Shown: in pieces, positions 16,571-24,903 of the stretch | Numbering within the stretch: the stretch's first letter is position 1 | Layout: each line of letters starts with the position of its first letter | Translations under genes and position numbers: made by a program | Assembly: GCF_013141715.1 (NCBI RefSeq) | Contig: NZ_WHOA01000132.1 | Location: 1-63,969, forward strand | Direction: 5' to 3' | Length of the DNA: 63,969 bases | Source of the DNA: Paenibacillus phytorum | GTDB taxonomy: Bacteria > Bacillota > Bacilli > Paenibacillales > NBRC-103111 | The notes under the pieces: model-generated | Seen by the model: only the letters and a program-made list of their open reading frames with translations | Told to the model about the DNA's origin: nothing | The model's database searches: none

Positions 16571-16729
16571 CTATTTCAGAAACAGTTCCAGTATTTTGCC
16601 GCCTGCATAAATACCTACAATTCCTAGAATACCCGACAGTACAGGCGGTGCGGGCAAAGGCAGCTTCAACAGCTTGAATAAAATACCAATAATTAAACCT
16701 GCTCCTAATGACAACAGAAGCTCCTTCAT
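16571..16729 (-). CDS. XapX domain small membrane protein
   Basis: A 52-aa hydrophobic protein. The first helix (LLSLGAGLIIGILFKLL) is followed by the family hallmark KLPLPAPPVLSGILGIVGIYAGG, which matches the XapX domain (DUF1427). GAGGTG lies nine nt before the ATG. Members are two-helix membrane peptides of unknown function, often next to transport or redox genes. Here it precedes the FMN-binding/ApbE/RnfD-like cassette on the same strand, separated from it by the T-box-like hairpin at 16457-16511. Confidence 0.85.
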   Translation of the reverse strand: MKELLLSLGAGLIIGILFKLLKLPLPAPPVLSGILGIVGIYAGGKILELFLK

Positions 16730-16761
16730 ACTTTAGACACCTCGATTGTTAGACTGCATCC

Positions 16762-17300
16762 TTAAATTCGATGGCTTAATTGCTTTAGCATTTTACTGGC
16801 TACTTCAATATTGACTACGTTTGGCACAGGCTCCTTGACTATTGCATTCGGCCGTCCTGTAACGGGCCGCACGTTCCATATCCGATAATAACAAACCGTC
16901 GGGTAGGTACAATTAAATTCGTCGTACGCATAAAACCTTCGACAATCGTCTGTCCTACACCGTGCTCGGTCTCAATAATTTGCTTCAAAGCGCTGTCATT
17001 TATTACAATAATCGGAACTGAAATTTGAGACTTTAAATCTTCTCTTAGCAGGTTCGCACCTGTTATTGTTTCCTCCGTGGAGCCGATCAAGTCCCCAACA
17101 CCATAATTTTGAATCAGCGTCCTTGTTAAATCAGCACCATTATCCATTAATAGCTGCGGTTTATGCTGTAATACACTGTGAATGTTGCGCTCATGCTCTT
17201 CGCGGCCATCGGATCTTTGACCATATACAGTAATCCCTTCCTCTTGCAAATTTGGTTTTTGTTTAAAATAAAAGATTTGTATAACAAAAAAAGGACACAT
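16762..17300 (-). pseudogene. Remnant of an S-adenosylhomocysteinase-like gene
   Basis: The open frame 17300-16839 encodes a clear middle segment of the SAHH family: VYGQRSDGREEHERNIHSVL, LLMDNGADLT, GSTEETITGANLL, PIIVINDSALKQIIE, GQTIVEGFMRTTN and the start of the NAD-binding turn GYGTCG. N-terminal homology begins abruptly, and after GYGTCG the frame breaks and ends at 16839. In another frame downstream (about 16857-16762) a fragment VPNVVNIEVASKMLKQL resembles the tail of a dehydrogenase. Both ends are missing compared with about 400 residues in the family, so it is not functional. Confidence 0.75.
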
Positions 17301-17347
17301 GTCCTTTTTAGAAAAATAGTTTCTATTAGTTTGGCTGACTCAAAGGA

Positions 17348-17608
17348 TCAAGCTTTCATCGTGGATAGCTCCCGCTCCATAAGCAGCCGATTCTGTTCGG
17401 TGAAAATAATGCAATTCTTTGCTGTAACAATGACTTGTTCTTCCTTCAATTGTTTCATGATTCGATTTACACTTCGTTCCGTAACGCTTAACTGATTCGC
17501 GAGCTGCGATCGAGAAAGGACGATGACAAAAAGCGGGTTCTTCTGAAAATCGTAGTATTTGTAGCATCTCGCCAGGATATCGGTTCGTACCTCCCACTCA
17601 AACGCTTT
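17348..17608 (-). pseudogene. Remnant of a Crp/Fnr family regulator
   Basis: An 86-codon open stretch bounded upstream by a stop (17609-17611) and lacking any start codon context. It encodes only the C-terminal helix-turn-helix: FLSRSQLANQLSVTERSVNRI, MKQLKEEQVIV and a short tail. The cyclic-nucleotide-type beta-barrel is absent. The segment lies between the SGNH-hydrolase remnant and the SAHH remnant, all on the minus strand, which suggests one or more deletions joined unrelated genes. Confidence 0.7.
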
Positions 17609-17696
17609 CTATTGGCGGCTGCACCAGCAGAAGCCTCCCAAGCTGAATCACCGTTTGTTCATACCATTCCTGATGCTGTCGATAATGCTTTTAACT

Positions 17697-18549
17697 TTAC
17701 TGCTTTTTACGAGCCTCAAATACTCCCGCTTTATCTGTCCTCTCGGAGTCGATTTCGAAGCGGACCGTATGCTTCCCGTTCGGAATCTCCGGCAGAAACA
17801 CGTACTGATTCCGATTGTGATCGTTATGCGGCGTAAATCGGTCGATGAGGAAAGGTTCTCCACCATCCACCGTCACATTGAGCCTGCCGGAATCGGGCCC
17901 CCCAATAGAACAGCCCAATCTGAGTGCCGACGAACTGAACCGTGACGGCTTCACCGGGATTGACAGCACGCCACAAGCCGGGAAATAACCATTGATACTC
18001 CCGTGCTAATTCAGAATTTTCGGAAGTAACATAGGTCCACCCCGCCGAAAAATCCGCAATCTCAGCCAAATGCTGCATAGTTGCATATTCCCATGGATTC
18101 CCAGGAACCAAAAGCTCCTGAGGCAAACTATGCTCGACCTTTCCACTATACACTCGAATCTCATTAAGACACTGGATGATCGTATCCGAGTATATCCGGT
18201 GCCCTTCCGGAACTGTCGGATGAACACCATCATGTGTAAAAACAGCCACTCGAGGAGTTTCCTCCTCCGCCTGCGCGGTAAACACAGCTTACCTTCCGAT
18301 ACCAATGTACTAACCGTTACACCCAGATGAATCGAAGGGATGCCATTGTAGTCGGCTACTTCCTCTTGCAGGAGAGCTCCTTTCTGGTATTCCCCGCCCT
18401 GAAAAACAGGCACATCCCGCTCTGTCAGTGTATAAATGAATAGGATATCGATAAGCCGGCTGCGTTTGCGGATTTGCCTGACAATCCCTTCGATCCTTGC
18501 CTTAGACTCGGGATCTCCGCTGTCGTTCACGAGGGAAACATTCCTTCAT
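17697..18549 (-). pseudogene. Broken SGNH/GDSL hydrolase gene
   Basis: The original start ATG at 18549 overlaps the oxidoreductase stop (TGATG). The first codons read MKECFPRE, typical of this family, and then jump out of frame to VNDSGDPESKARIEGIVRQI, so the segment with the catalytic Ser (GGSIT block) has been lost. The reading continues to about 18290, shifts frame into VFTHDGVHPTVPEGHRIYSD (the Asp/His block, intact) and shifts again near 17900 into a C-terminal beta domain (LNVTVDGGEPFLID). One deletion and at least two frameshifts make it non-functional. The intact form would be about 380 aa, possibly a carbohydrate esterase. Confidence 0.85.
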
Positions 18550-20774
18550 CACCGCTTCACCTCTATTCCATTAGGTGCGAATAATTTGACGGCAAACACT
18601 TCAAAGTAAGGCGAACCATAAGTAGCTATGAAATCAAACCGGATTCGGTCTACACCTTTCGCATTCACCTTATGTTTATTCAATGTGAGATAATTCCCAC
18701 TGACCTTAATTTCCCTCTCGGTTCCGTCTCCAAAAAATAACATAACAGCGTAATCCTTAATCAGCGGTTCAATCGGATCATCGAAATGCTCCAAATCCAG
18801 TTGGGAATTGAAAACAAGATGAATTTCCTCGAGATTCTTTGGTTCAGCAAAAGTGAATTCCAACCATTCATGTCCTTCTGTACGTTCAGAAATCCACCCG
18901 TTTGGCAACCCATAGGGTCTGGAGTAACCGTTGATAACATTCATAGGATCATACATATTATGAGCAGGCAGCAGGTCCTTAAAGCAAATGCTCTTATTGA
19001 ACTTCTTCAGTTTGGATGGCTCTTCCGGTCTATAATGGAAGCTGACCGCTCCTGTGATTTTCTCTTCATTACCGTACACGGCAAGGTTCGCAGAGCCTTC
19101 CAACACGATGTAAATTTTATCATCCGCAGGCTTCTTGCAGCCCAAGTCCAACGTAATCCAATCATCATAACCAGCCAGGATATCCACGCTGTAACCACTC
19201 AACTCATCAACAGGAATATAGTTTTCCTTCCGATCCCCGCCAAAGAGCTTCACTCTCAATGTTTCCAACCGCTCGGAATCATTCTTGACTTTGATCCGTA
19301 CACTCTCATCAGAGTCCGTTTGAATCGGTAAAACTAAACATAATCCTTTCTCCAGCGGAATGGCTTCTGTTGAATGCTCATTGACAAAGCTGCGCTGAGA
19401 CGAAGCCCGAACGCTTAACCCGTTAGCGAAGTAAGGGATCAATTCTTCTTTAAGCCCTACAATCGTTTGTCCGTCTCGAAGCAGCAGCGTTTGAAGCTCT
19501 CCGATATATTCTTCACCTATCGCAGCTGGATCAACACCGTATTTGAAGCAAAGCGAAGCAGCCGTTCCAACCGCCTGTCCCATGCATCCACACGTTGCCA
19601 TTACCCTAGTTGATCCGAATGCGACATGAGTAGCACTGATATTGCGGCCAGCGAACATCAGATTGGGAATGTTACAGGAATACAAACTGCGGAAAGGTAT
19701 GTTGTACAAGCCAGGTACAAAATTCCATGCCGTAGCTGGTCCGTCATCATAAATGCCCTTAGCGGCGTGCAAGTCCATGTACCAGCCCCCAACGGAAACG
19801 GCATCTTCAAAATGGGGCTTTGTTGTGAGATCGTTCTGCGACAACATATAATCCCCGACAAAACGTCTTGATTCCCGTTTCCCTGGAATTGGGCATACGT
19901 AATCCAAGATCAGTTGATCCACATCGTCGAATTGGCCGCTGTTTTTGATATAATCCCAAATCCCGTAAACCAATTTCCGAAGCTCCAACGCGATATCTTC
20001 ATTGTTTTTGATAATATCCATGTGACCGCCGTATTCCAGCCACCACAAACCGCCTAATCCATTGATTTTCCTTGGAATAGCTCGATGGTTCAAACCTTTT
20101 ATAATACTCTCGAAAAAGCTTAATTTTGTAATATCGTAGGCAAATTCAGGCCTCTTAAACGGAACAGGATACCCCACATCACGGGCTTGGAAAAGAATTG
20201 TATCTCCCATGGTATAATGGTCCGCCACTTCAGGAGCCAAATCTTCATTGAACTCGTGCTTCGCTTCTCTCCCCCATCTGAAGAGAGCGCCTGCTTGATA
20301 ACCGACTACCCCGTCACCAGAACAATCGATATAAGTTGGGCTTTCAAAGCGAAATTTTCTTTCAGAAGCCAATTGCAGACCATCCACCCATTTGATTCTG
20401 CCGTTCTCAATCCCCGTTTCATGCACGCATGTATTCAGAAAGAGTGAAATGTTAGGCTCTCCATAGACCATATCCAGCAAGGCCATATCCGAAATCGAGA
20501 ACATAAGCTTCTTGTTATATAAAGGGTTATAATGGAAAATCTTCAGCTTAAGTTCATCCACCAACCCGCCTTCGCGAGCATAATAAGATGGACTGTTTCC
20601 AAGATAAGCCGATCCGTTGATATGAACCCTAACCTCGCTGCTTGCATTCCCTCCAAGAACGGGCCGATCATTAATGAGTGAAACTTGCAACCCATGCCGT
20701 GCGGCAGCAATGGCAGCGCAAACACCAGCAATTCCCCCGCCTACAACGGTTACATCCGATTTGATAATCTCCAT
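18549..20774 (-). CDS. FAD-dependent oxidoreductase (FAD_oxidored family)
   Basis: A 741-aa enzyme. The N-terminal Rossmann motif is VTVVGGGIAGVCAAIAAARHG, followed by LGGNASSEVRVHI (PF12831). A distal FAD stretch lies around 390-425 (NLMFAGRNISATHVAFGSTRVMATCGCMGQAVG). The C-terminal 250 residues are beta-rich and may bind carbohydrate. GGAGG lies eight nt before the ATG at 20774; the ATG at 20789 contains that site and is rejected. In paenibacilli these proteins accompany polysaccharide-use genes. Here it is followed by the broken SGNH gene, translationally coupled to it, and preceded by the YesN-type regulator. Substrate unknown. Confidence 0.88.
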   Translation of the reverse strand: MEIIKSDVTVVGGGIAGVCAAIAAARHGLQVSLINDRPVLGGNASSEVRVHINGSAYLGNSPSYYAREGGLVDELKLKIFHYNPLYNKKLMFSISDMALLDMVYGEPNISLFLNTCVHETGIENGRIKWVDGLQLASERKFRFESPTYIDCSGDGVVGYQAGALFRWGREAKHEFNEDLAPEVADHYTMGDTILFQARDVGYPVPFKRPEFAYDITKLSFFESIIKGLNHRAIPRKINGLGGLWWLEYGGHMDIIKNNEDIALELRKLVYGIWDYIKNSGQFDDVDQLILDYVCPIPGKRESRRFVGDYMLSQNDLTTKPHFEDAVSVGGWYMDLHAAKGIYDDGPATAWNFVPGLYNIPFRSLYSCNIPNLMFAGRNISATHVAFGSTRVMATCGCMGQAVGTAASLCFKYGVDPAAIGEEYIGELQTLLLRDGQTIVGLKEELIPYFANGLSVRASSQRSFVNEHSTEAIPLEKGLCLVLPIQTDSDESVRIKVKNDSERLETLRVKLFGGDRKENYIPVDELSGYSVDILAGYDDWITLDLGCKKPADDKIYIVLEGSANLAVYGNEEKITGAVSFHYRPEEPSKLKKFNKSICFKDLLPAHNMYDPMNVINGYSRPYGLPNGWISERTEGHEWLEFTFAEPKNLEEIHLVFNSQLDLEHFDDPIEPLIKDYAVMLFFGDGTEREIKVSGNYLTLNKHKVNAKGVDRIRFDFIATYGSPYFEVFAVKLFAPNGIEVKR

Positions 20775-20874
20775 TTTGATAACCTCCATGATTAGATACT
20801 CTCATCATGTTAGTTCATTTCATACCCGGTTTTTTACAACATTTCGAGAAAAATTCATACGATTTTTTGCTGCT

Positions 20875-22500
20875 TCATTTCAATTCATACCGCGTCATTT
20901 TTATGCGATATTGCTTTGGCGTATCCCCCGTATATTCTTTAAAAAGTTTACAAAAGTAACCCTCATTCACAATCCCTACTTCCTCGCACAATTCCAAAAT
21001 GGAATAATCCTTAACATTTAACAGCTCAAGCGACAGTTGAATTTTTTTTCGATTGATGTAACTGATCACGCCTTCGTTCATGGTTTTCTTAAATAGGCTG
21101 CTGAAATATGATGGAGCCAAATTCACATCTTCCGCAATGGCTTCCAACGTTAATCGTTGCTTCAGATTTTGCTCGATAAACCGCATGGCTCTCATGATTT
21201 CTACACGATGCAAAGGTTTTCCGGCCTGTAAATATTCGAAAGTGAAGTCGCAAATATAAGTGAGCTGCTCCCTGAATGTCATGAAATGGATAGGGAACTC
21301 TTCTAATTCTGTCGTTAAAGCACTTCCTGAATTAAATTTCACTGCAATGTCCCTGTACAATTGACGCAGTAAAGGTGCCATGATCGACTTCTGAATTTTG
21401 TTAGCCGTAACAAAATCGTATAAAGATGAAATTTTCTGCTCGAGTTCTTCCTTGGTAACCTCCCTCTGCATCCATGCAAGGAACTCAGTCAGCATTTGCT
21501 GAAATTCCACCTTTTTCTCGTCGTGATATTGGAAACGGTGTGCAGGTGTTTTAACTATTTTCACAGTCGAATAATACAAGTCCTTACTCACATTTGTGGC
21601 TTCCGTGTATGCTTTTTTGATAGATTCCCAGCCTCGGTGCGTCCCGCCAAAAGCAACGGATACCGTTTGATTCAAGTATTGATTTAAATGGCTCACGATC
21701 TGGCTGCCCAGCGTCTGGCAAGCATCTTCCGTATCCATATCACTGCGGTTATTTTCCCAAGAAAGAAAACCAATAAACTGATTATCAAACAAATCTGTAG
21801 CGACACCCATTCCAAAACTCAACACGGTTTCTTCAATGACATTGGCAATCGCATATTTCAAAATGCTCTGGTCAGCCGCCGAATATTCATGTCGAAAACT
21901 TTCATAATGGTTCATTTCAACAATAAAACAGCAGTAGTAGGATTGAAAAAAATGAAATTGCATACGACTTGCAAAATCGGATGCCCGATGAGATGGAATC
22001 TCACCACGGATCAGCTCATTAAAAAATTGCTTGCGTGCTCTGTATTTATTTTCTAGGACGGAAACATGTAAAGATTGAAATTCCTCTTCCTTTTTCTTCA
22101 TCTCATCCAGAACCCCGGCTGCTTTATCCAGAGCCCGCTCTACATCCGCTTCCCTCAAGGGAACTTTAACAATGTATTCCAATATGTTGGCATGAATAGC
22201 TCTCTGTGCATATTCGAAAGAAGAATAAGCTGTCAAAAGGATATATTGCGTATGGGGAAGCTGCGGTTTCAGCTGCTCGATCATAGAAATTCCGTCCATT
22301 TTCGGCATGACAATATCAGATATAAGGATATCAGGCTTAAGCCTCAGAGCCTCTTCAATTCCTTGCAACCCGCTATTTGCTTTTCCCACTAAACGGAATC
22401 GTTGATCCTTATTTGTAAGCTCTCGAAAGAACAGCTCTAATCTTTGAATAATCAGATCTTCATCGTCAACAATGAAGCAAGTATACGTTCTCACCATCAT
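20875..22500 (-). CDS. AraC-type response regulator (YesN-like)
   Basis: A 541-aa regulator. The receiver domain (about 1-125) has CFIVDDEDLII, the phosphoacceptor Asp in ILISDIVMPKMDG and a conserved Lys in YIVKVPLREAD. A long middle segment includes coiled coil and HTH-distal regulatory region. The AraC DNA-binding domain occupies about 435-535 (TLEAIAEDVNLAPSYFSSLFKKTMNEGVISYINRKK and EVGIVNEGYFCKLFKEYTGDTPKQYR). The start overlaps the kinase stop by 4 nt (ATGA), so the pair is one operon. It probably governs the nearby carbohydrate genes; the shared element at 24806 and 27886 is a candidate target. Confidence 0.92.
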   Translation of the reverse strand: MMVRTYTCFIVDDEDLIIQRLELFFRELTNKDQRFRLVGKANSGLQGIEEALRLKPDILISDIVMPKMDGISMIEQLKPQLPHTQYILLTAYSSFEYAQRAIHANILEYIVKVPLREADVERALDKAAGVLDEMKKKEEEFQSLHVSVLENKYRARKQFFNELIRGEIPSHRASDFASRMQFHFFQSYYCCFIVEMNHYESFRHEYSAADQSILKYAIANVIEETVLSFGMGVATDLFDNQFIGFLSWENNRSDMDTEDACQTLGSQIVSHLNQYLNQTVSVAFGGTHRGWESIKKAYTEATNVSKDLYYSTVKIVKTPAHRFQYHDEKKVEFQQMLTEFLAWMQREVTKEELEQKISSLYDFVTANKIQKSIMAPLLRQLYRDIAVKFNSGSALTTELEEFPIHFMTFREQLTYICDFTFEYLQAGKPLHRVEIMRAMRFIEQNLKQRLTLEAIAEDVNLAPSYFSSLFKKTMNEGVISYINRKKIQLSLELLNVKDYSILELCEEVGIVNEGYFCKLFKEYTGDTPKQYRIKMTRYELK

Positions 22501-24236
22501 GCATCTCCTTTCATAAGACTTGCCGGGAATATCGCACGAACGGAAGTTTCCATCTTCGGTATGCTGATGATTTGCAGGCCATATTCATCACCATAATGAA
22601 GCTTTATTCGGCCATGAATATTATTCAGCCCAATTCTTTTCCTTTTTACTTCCAAATCACTCGACTCGGCATTTAAAATAGACGCTATCTGTTCAGCCGG
22701 AATTCCCTCGCCATGATCAATGACTTCAACCATGACAAAATTTCCGTCCCGATAGGCTTGAATGGTGATGGAACCTTCAATTTGCCCCCCATTATAACCA
22801 TGAAAGATACTATTCTCGACCATGGGCTGCAAGAGCATTCGAAAAACCGGGAAATCCAATAACCCTTCTTCGATCTTCTCTATTAGCATAAATTGCCGAT
22901 TATAACGGATGTTCTGGATCTCGATGTAATCCGATACATTCTGTAGTTCTTGGCGCAGTGAAACTTTCTCCGAAGCGTCGGATATTCCGTATTCCAATAT
23001 AGAAATAAGTGACCCGATCACAACATCCACTTTATCGATTTGCCCAAGATGTATGACATTGCTGATGGAGCCGAGCGTATTATACAGAAAATGAGGATTA
23101 ATTTGCGATTGCAGCACTTGGATTTCCAGCTTTCGTTCAAGCTCGTTATGAAGCTCCGACCGTCGAATCAACTCCACAATTTGCAGCAGCATCCGATCGA
23201 ATGCTCTGGAAAGATCGCCAAACTCATCATTACGATTAATGGAAATTGTGGTTTCGAGATCACCTTGCTCCACGCGTTTCATTTTCGTTTTGAGCGAATA
23301 CAGCGGAGTCCGTATGTACTTGGCAATAATGAAGGAAATGAATAGACTTAATAAGAGACCGGCAAGCAGTAGCCAAATATAATAGGTTTCTAGTCTAGTC
23401 AAAGCCGCCGCCATACGTGATTCATCGTTAATCGAGATGATGAACCAATTGAATTTCTCCGTAGGCTGTTTCAGAATGGATACCGGTACCCCTTCTCGGG
23501 TATGCAATTGAAAGCTTGTTCCGTTGGCATCAAGAATTTGTTCCCCCGACGTTTCCCCGATTGAAAAAGAATGGTCTTGCACATCTAGAGGTCCTATATT
23601 TTCAGAAAACCCGGCAATGATTTTACCAGCAGCAGTAATAAGCGCGAGATTCATATGCTCTTGTTTATTAATTTTGAATAGTGTTTCCTCAATCGCTTTT
23701 AGGTCCAAATCTACCGCAATAGCCATTGGTGACGGCGAACCGTTCAAATACCGGACCATCGTCACCGTCCAGCCGGAATACTTGGAATTATATGGTTCAC
23801 TGACAATTGTAGTCCCTCTGTTCTTGCCTGCCGCATCAAACAGAGGTAATCTGTCAGGCAGCGGTTCATCGAAAATTCGGGTTGGCGTGCTGCCGCCAAT
23901 GATGGATAAATCATCCTTGATTAAGTAAATGTTACTCACATAATTGCTGTTAAGTTCATACAGTTCCCTTAACTGCTTCTGGATCACTTCTTTATTGTTA
24001 ATGTTGGCTTTCACCGATGTTTCGAACGAGAAAAGAATCGTCTGAAACGATGAAAAGTTAACGGTTAAATATTGGTCCACCTTAGCCAGAATTTGTTTCG
24101 TGTAATAGGCGTCGTTGGTTCTTATTTCCTTTTGAACATATCGGTAGGACAATTGGCTTATCAAAATAATACAACTTAAAACAAACGCAAAACATATGAG
24201 AAATAATTTCAGAGGTAAGCTAATTCTTCTCCGCAT
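22497..24236 (-). CDS. Sensor histidine kinase (YesM-like, His_kinase family)
   Basis: A 579-aa membrane kinase. TM1 is about residues 8-30 (LKLFLICFAFVLSCIILIS), then an extracellular Cache-like sensor to about 280. TM2 follows (YIWLLLAGLLLSLFISFII), then HAMP, the His box QVLQSQINPHFLYNTLGSIS and a GHKL ATPase domain (MLLQPMVENSIFHGY, VEVIDHGEGIP). It pairs with the overlapping AraC-type regulator. Start at 24236 is supported by AAAGGGAAG upstream; an in-frame ATG at 24302 has no site. Such kinases sense extracellular sugars or binding-protein complexes. The partner solute-binding gene directly upstream is now broken. Confidence 0.92.
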   Translation of the reverse strand: MRRRISLPLKLFLICFAFVLSCIILISQLSYRYVQKEIRTNDAYYTKQILAKVDQYLTVNFSSFQTILFSFETSVKANINNKEVIQKQLRELYELNSNYVSNIYLIKDDLSIIGGSTPTRIFDEPLPDRLPLFDAAGKNRGTTIVSEPYNSKYSGWTVTMVRYLNGSPSPMAIAVDLDLKAIEETLFKINKQEHMNLALITAAGKIIAGFSENIGPLDVQDHSFSIGETSGEQILDANGTSFQLHTREGVPVSILKQPTEKFNWFIISINDESRMAAALTRLETYYIWLLLAGLLLSLFISFIIAKYIRTPLYSLKTKMKRVEQGDLETTISINRNDEFGDLSRAFDRMLLQIVELIRRSELHNELERKLEIQVLQSQINPHFLYNTLGSISNVIHLGQIDKVDVVIGSLISILEYGISDASEKVSLRQELQNVSDYIEIQNIRYNRQFMLIEKIEEGLLDFPVFRMLLQPMVENSIFHGYNGGQIEGSITIQAYRDGNFVMVEVIDHGEGIPAEQIASILNAESSDLEVKRKRIGLNNIHGRIKLHYGDEYGLQIISIPKMETSVRAIFPASLMKGDA

Positions 24237-24332
24237 GGGCCATCTTCCCTTTAAGTCTGTATTTATCACAAGGATAGCATAGTGCAACAAAGAGAGGGAC
24301 ATAAATTTTTGCCCCTCTCACCCTTTATTTGA

Positions 24333-24756
24333 TTAAACCTTGATCTTTAACTGTATAGTTACCGAATCCTTATATTTCTGCACGTCAAACTTGGTATCCA
24401 ATGTTTTCAGGAAATTATCCCAATTGGCAAGCGGTTCTTTGCCACTCATGAATTTAACCAAGGATTCATTAATGTAACGTACAAGCTCTTCAGCCATAGA
24501 ATCGTTCGGGTCTGCTGTCAAGGAAGCACAAGTATTTATCTTTCACTTCTTTCGTTAAATCCGGGGTTTTGTTTTTTGGCTTGCCGTCCACCATGTCCCA
24601 GTGAATCCCTTTAAGGCCGTATGCGAAATGAGGGTATGCTTCGACGACCCATTCCGGCACCTCTCCGCCAACTTCTTTCATTTTCTGCTGGTCTGAAGGT
24701 TCCAGCCTGCGCGCATCAAGAAGGGGGATGGCTTCCGCTGCCAGTTTCGTTTGCAT
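24333..24756 (-). pseudogene. Remnant of an extracellular solute-binding protein
   Basis: Two frames together make about 140 residues resembling the C-terminal end of ABC sugar-binding lipoproteins: YGLKGIHWDMVDGKPKNKTPD, then after a frameshift near 24505-24535 ASLTADPNDSMAEELVRYIN and FMSGKEPLANWDNFLKTL. Full proteins have 430-550 residues, so the signal peptide and most of the fold are gone. A plausible ribosome site (AAGAGGTGATGAA) remains before the first ATG at 24756, and the conserved upstream element at 24806-24845 is still present. No permease genes remain nearby. Confidence 0.78.
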
Positions 24757-24805
24757 TTCATCACCTCTTCTTTTGTTATCTTCATATTAGCATGCTAAAA
24801 ATCGT

Positions 24806-24845
24806 TAAATTTCTGTTATTTCATGAATTTCTTATAAGATCTTAA
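24806..24845 (-). promoter_or_regulatory. Conserved upstream element, copy 1
   Basis: Read on the minus strand: AAGATCTTATAAGAAATTC, then about 9 nt, then CAGAAATTTAACG. Almost the same sequence stands at 27886-27926. Inside each copy two TATAAGAAATT-like 11-mers are spaced 18 bp apart. This copy lies 50-89 nt before the solute-binding remnant. It is a candidate activator site for the YesN-like regulator. Confidence 0.55.
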
Positions 24846-24851
24846 GCGCGC

Positions 24852-24881
24852 AAAAGCCTTAGGATTTACGCATCCTAAGGC
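24852..24881 (-). terminator. Terminator of the beta-helix protein gene
   Basis: GCCTTAGGAT (24856-24865) pairs perfectly with ATCCTAAGGC (24872-24881); TTTTG follows on the minus strand. It lies 23 nt after the stop codon. Confidence 0.85.
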
Positions 24882-24903
24882 AGCAATTTAATATCCCCGC
24901 TCA

